From contig NZ_JOEC01000001.1 in NCBI RefSeq assembly GCF_000718085.1, positions 1,054,001-1,118,000 of the forward strand: DNA of 64,000 nucleotides, given 5' to 3'. Each line of letters begins with the position of its first letter. Within the stretch, counting starts at the first letter, position 1. The translations under genes and the position numbers were made by a program. Under the pieces are notes generated by a model. That model saw only the letters and a program-made list of their open reading frames with translations, had not been told where the DNA came from and did no database searches. This DNA comes from Mycetocola saprophilus (GTDB taxonomy: Bacteria; Actinomycetota; Actinomycetes; Actinomycetales; Microbacteriaceae). Positions 61,688 to 64,000 of this stretch are shown here, piece by piece.

Positions 61688-62530
61688 ATGTCCCTCTCCT
61701 ATGCAGTACTCACCACCACCCGACAGGGCGTGACCCGCAACCTCCCCCACGGACCCGAGGACCTGTTGTGGGTCGCCAACGCGGCCACCCTGATCCTGGG
61801 CGAGAAGCACGCGATCCTTGTGGATACGTTCACCACGATCGAGCAGAACGAGGAGCTGATCGCCTGGATCCGCACCTTCGGGCGCGAGCTCACCCACGTC
61901 TTCATCACCCACGGCCACGGGGATCACTTCTTCGGAATCGGCCAGCTGCTTGAGGCATTCCCCACGGCCCGGGCCGTCGCCTCCGCCGGCTCGGTGGCCG
62001 GTGCCCGCGTCCAGGGCTCCCACGCCACCATCGAGAATTTCTGGGGCAGGCTGTTCCCCGGCCAGATTCCCGCCGTAGTGCTCCCGGAGGCGCTGGATTC
62101 CTCTCGGATCTCGCTTGAGGGACATGATCTCGAGGTCATCGAAACCGGGTTTACCGACACCGCCGACAGCACCGTGCTGTGGGTTCCCGATCTCGGACTC
62201 ATCGTGGGCGGCGACGTGCTCTATAACGACACCCACCAGTACACCGCCGAGACCACCACCGAGAGCCGCGAGCAGTGGGCGCGGGCGGCCGAGGGACTGG
62301 CGCGGCTCGCGCCCACCGCCGTGGTTGCCGCCCACAAGCGCCCCGACGCCCCCGATAGCCCCGCCATCCTGGCCGAAACCGCGCGCTATCTGCGCGACTT
62401 CAACGAGGTCGCGGCGGCCACTGACAGCGCCGAGGAGCTGTACACCCGCATGCTGGAACGCTACCCGCGCCGGGCGAACCCGGGCGCGCTGTGGGGCGGG
62501 GCCCAGGTGGCCAAGCCGATTCGGCCGTAG
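61688..62530 (+). CDS. MBL-fold metallo-hydrolase
   Basis: A 280-residue metallo-beta-lactamase-fold protein. The metal motif is THGHGDHFFG (HxHxDH), with Asp in VGGDVLYN and His in VVAAHKRPD as later ligands. No signal peptide. It is read with the rrf2-type gene, seven bases apart, so the regulator probably controls it. Related proteins in other bacteria are glyoxalase-like or quorum-signal-lactonase-like; the substrate is unknown. Confidence 0.9.
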   Translation: MSLSYAVLTTTRQGVTRNLPHGPEDLLWVANAATLILGEKHAILVDTFTTIEQNEELIAWIRTFGRELTHVFITHGHGDHFFGIGQLLEAFPTARAVASAGSVAGARVQGSHATIENFWGRLFPGQIPAVVLPEALDSSRISLEGHDLEVIETGFTDTADSTVLWVPDLGLIVGGDVLYNDTHQYTAETTTESREQWARAAEGLARLAPTAVVAAHKRPDAPDSPAILAETARYLRDFNEVAAATDSAEELYTRMLERYPRRANPGALWGGAQVAKPIRP

Positions 62531-62564
62531 CGCGGCACTCCGGGGGTGACGGGGATACGATAAG

Positions 62565-63491
62565 TCACCCGTCACTCCCGCGGGCGGCGACTCCCCCAAC
62601 CTCGGCGATCAGCGCGAGCAACGCGCGGGCGCGCGCCGATGGCCGGGCACCCCGGGCCCACACCGCACTCAACGGACGGGTGATGCGCAGCCCGCGCACG
62701 CACACCGCAACCAGCGTGCACGAGGTCAGCGCCTCGCTCACGGCGAGCACACTCAGCACCGCCGGCGCCTCCCCGGCAAGCACCGTCGCGCGCACCATCG
62801 CGGTGGTGGGGAGGACCGCATACGGTGCGACCGGTGCCGAGGCGATCCCCTGGGCCGCGAGCGCCACCTCGAGCGCCCGACGGGTGCCGGATCCCTGCTC
62901 CCGGGCGATCAACGGTGTTCGCGCCAGCTCCTCCGCGGTAATCCCCGAGCGACGCCGAGCCCACGGATGCGTGGGGGCCACCACAACCACCAGTTCGTCA
63001 CTTGCCACGCGCGCGGCCTCCAGCCCCGCGGGAGCCTCGGGGGTCTCCAGGAATCCGAGTTCCACGGTCCCCGCGCGCACCAGATCGGCCACGCCCGCGC
63101 TATTGGTCGCGGTCAGCTCGGCACGAACATCTCCGGCCGCCCGCAGCCCGCGCAGCCACTCCGGCACCAGATACTCGGCGATGGTCAGGCTCGCGGCAAT
63201 GCGCAGCGGGGCGGAGGAGGCCGCGGTCAGGGTTGCCACGGACTCGCCGAATCGATCGGCGGCGGCCAGTACCTCGCCGGCCCAGCCGGCGATCACGGTC
63301 CCCTCGGGGGTCATGGTAGATCCGCGTGGGGAGCGCCGCACCAGGGCGGTTCCCAGCCGCGCTTCGAGGGTCCGCATGCGCGCGGAAACCGCCTGCTGGG
63401 TGATCCCCAGCCGCGCGGCGGCGGCGGACAGGCTCCCGGTTTCGGCCGCGGCTACCAGAACCCGGAGTGCCGCAATTTCGATGTCCGACAT
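62565..63491 (-). CDS. LysR family transcriptional regulator
   Basis: A 308-residue LysR-type regulator with DNA-binding helices in residues 1-60 (LRVLVAAAETGSLSAAAARL, ITQQAVSARMRTLEARLGTA) and an effector domain from residue 90. It is divergent from the TDT-type transporter (82 bases between starts), which it probably regulates. This pair is common in actinobacteria. The effector is unknown. Confidence 0.92.
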   Translation of the reverse strand: MSDIEIAALRVLVAAAETGSLSAAAARLGITQQAVSARMRTLEARLGTALVRRSPRGSTMTPEGTVIAGWAGEVLAAADRFGESVATLTAASSAPLRIAASLTIAEYLVPEWLRGLRAAGDVRAELTATNSAGVADLVRAGTVELGFLETPEAPAGLEAARVASDELVVVVAPTHPWARRRSGITAEELARTPLIAREQGSGTRRALEVALAAQGIASAPVAPYAVLPTTAMVRATVLAGEAPAVLSVLAVSEALTSCTLVAVCVRGLRITRPLSAVWARGARPSARARALLALIAEVGGVAARGSDG

Positions 63492-63573
63492 ACGCTCCTG
63501 TCACAACGCCTGTTTGTATGCTCCCAATCGTATCCGACTACCCGGGCGCGGCTCCCGCGAGCAGGATGAAAAT

Positions 63574-64000
63574 ATGAACACCGCCACGCGCCGCCTCGGC
63601 GTCTCGAATCTAACCCCCAACTGGTTTGCCACGGTCATGGGCACCGGGATCATCGCCACGTCCGCCGCCACCCTGCCCCTGCGCGCGCCCTGGCTACTCG
63701 TGGCCGCGCGGGGCGTCTGGGTGCTGGCAACCCTGCTGTTGCTGGTGCTCCTGGCCGCAACCCTGCGCCACCACCGCCGATACCCCCGGATCGCGCGCTC
63801 CCATCACGCCCATCCCGTTCTTGCGCACTTCTACGGTGCCCTGCCCATGGCGATCCTGACGGTGGGGTCGGGAGCACTGCTCCTCGGGGAGCCGATGCTC
63901 GGCCGGGCGGCGGTGGGGCTGGCCTGGATCTGCTGGCTGGTGGGCACGGTGGGCGGGGTGGCCTGTGCGGTGATCATTCCGCTGCTGAGTTTCACACGCC
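63574..64000 (+). CDS. TDT (TehA/Mae1/SLAC1) family transporter, cut by the window edge
   Basis: The first 142 codons of a membrane transporter with MNTATRRLGVSNLTPNWFAT, then VMGTGIIATSAATLPL, the N-terminal TPNWFATVMGTGI signature of the tellurite-resistance/dicarboxylate transporter family. Four hydrophobic segments are visible before the end. Family members carry anions such as C4-dicarboxylates, sulfite or tellurite. ATG at 63574; no strong ribosome binding site (AGGATG at 63563 is possible). Confidence 0.85.
   Translation, partial: MNTATRRLGVSNLTPNWFATVMGTGIIATSAATLPLRAPWLLVAARGVWVLATLLLLVLLAATLRHHRRYPRIARSHHAHPVLAHFYGALPMAILTVGSGALLLGEPMLGRAAVGLAWICWLVGTVGGVACAVIIPLLSFTR

Overview
The window is high-GC chromosomal DNA from an actinobacterium, most likely of the family Microbacteriaceae. 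That placement is inferred from overall GC and codon use, the actinobacterial coproporphyrin heme route, PnuX under an FMN riboswitch, GTG/TTG and leaderless-looking starts, and LPXTG cell-wall anchoring; it was not tested by a search. Both ends are cut inside genes: cydA on the left, a TDT-family (TehA/Mae1) transporter on the right. Coding density is high, one tRNA is present, and I see no prophage, CRISPR array or complete insertion sequence.

Layout. 1-8.7 kb: cydA (partial), DedA and APP1-like genes, an FUSC exporter, YchJ, an SRAP protein, an FMN riboswitch with pnuX, a fragment of an aldo/keto reductase, TetR, thioredoxin and ddh. 8.7-16.6 kb: a complete kdp potassium-uptake locus: a 27-residue leader ORF, kdpF-A-B-C and the two-component pair kdpD-kdpE, preceded by phased direct repeats and a hairpin that can cover the first ribosome binding site. 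16.7-28.1 kb: a run of regulator/target pairs: TetR, HxlR with an NTF2-like protein, an MFS pump, Lrp with azlCD, PAP2 phosphatase, SDR, an AKR-TetR-SDR operon with an operator over its -10 box, and LysR with an AKR. 28.1-34.8 kb is accessory in character: an LPXTG beta-propeller surface protein, a 61-residue protein, a frameshifted membrane/GAF gene, MarR and a metallo-hydrolase sharing an operator motif, two tandem paralogues of unknown function and tRNA-Ala(GGC). 35.0-37.9 kb: PadR with a DHA2 efflux pump, and a GNAT.

37.9-48.3 kb holds nearly the whole route from glutamyl-tRNA to heme by the coproporphyrin-dependent branch: hemA on the plus strand, and hemE-cgoX-chdC-cpfC-hemC-hemD-hemB-hemL on the minus strand, mostly linked by four-base overlaps. 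A lone FepC-type ATPase follows, so heme synthesis sits beside a likely iron-uptake component.

48.4-64.0 kb: MshB-like deacetylase and MshA-like glycosyltransferase (a possible mycothiol pair), a sigma factor - ogt - tag operon that looks like an alkylation-repair unit, a polytopic membrane protein, a SNF2 helicase, a sulfonate-type ABC transporter (ssuB-A-C) with a leftover tail of a second permease gene, Rrf2 with a metallo-hydrolase and a perfect palindromic operator, and LysR divergent from the TDT transporter.

The observations I think most deserve a second look are the sigma/ogt/tag operon, the shared MarR-type operator, the kdp leader (ORF plus RNA structure), the tandem-repeat insertions inside ferrochelatase and the MshB-like enzyme, and the duplicated permease tail.
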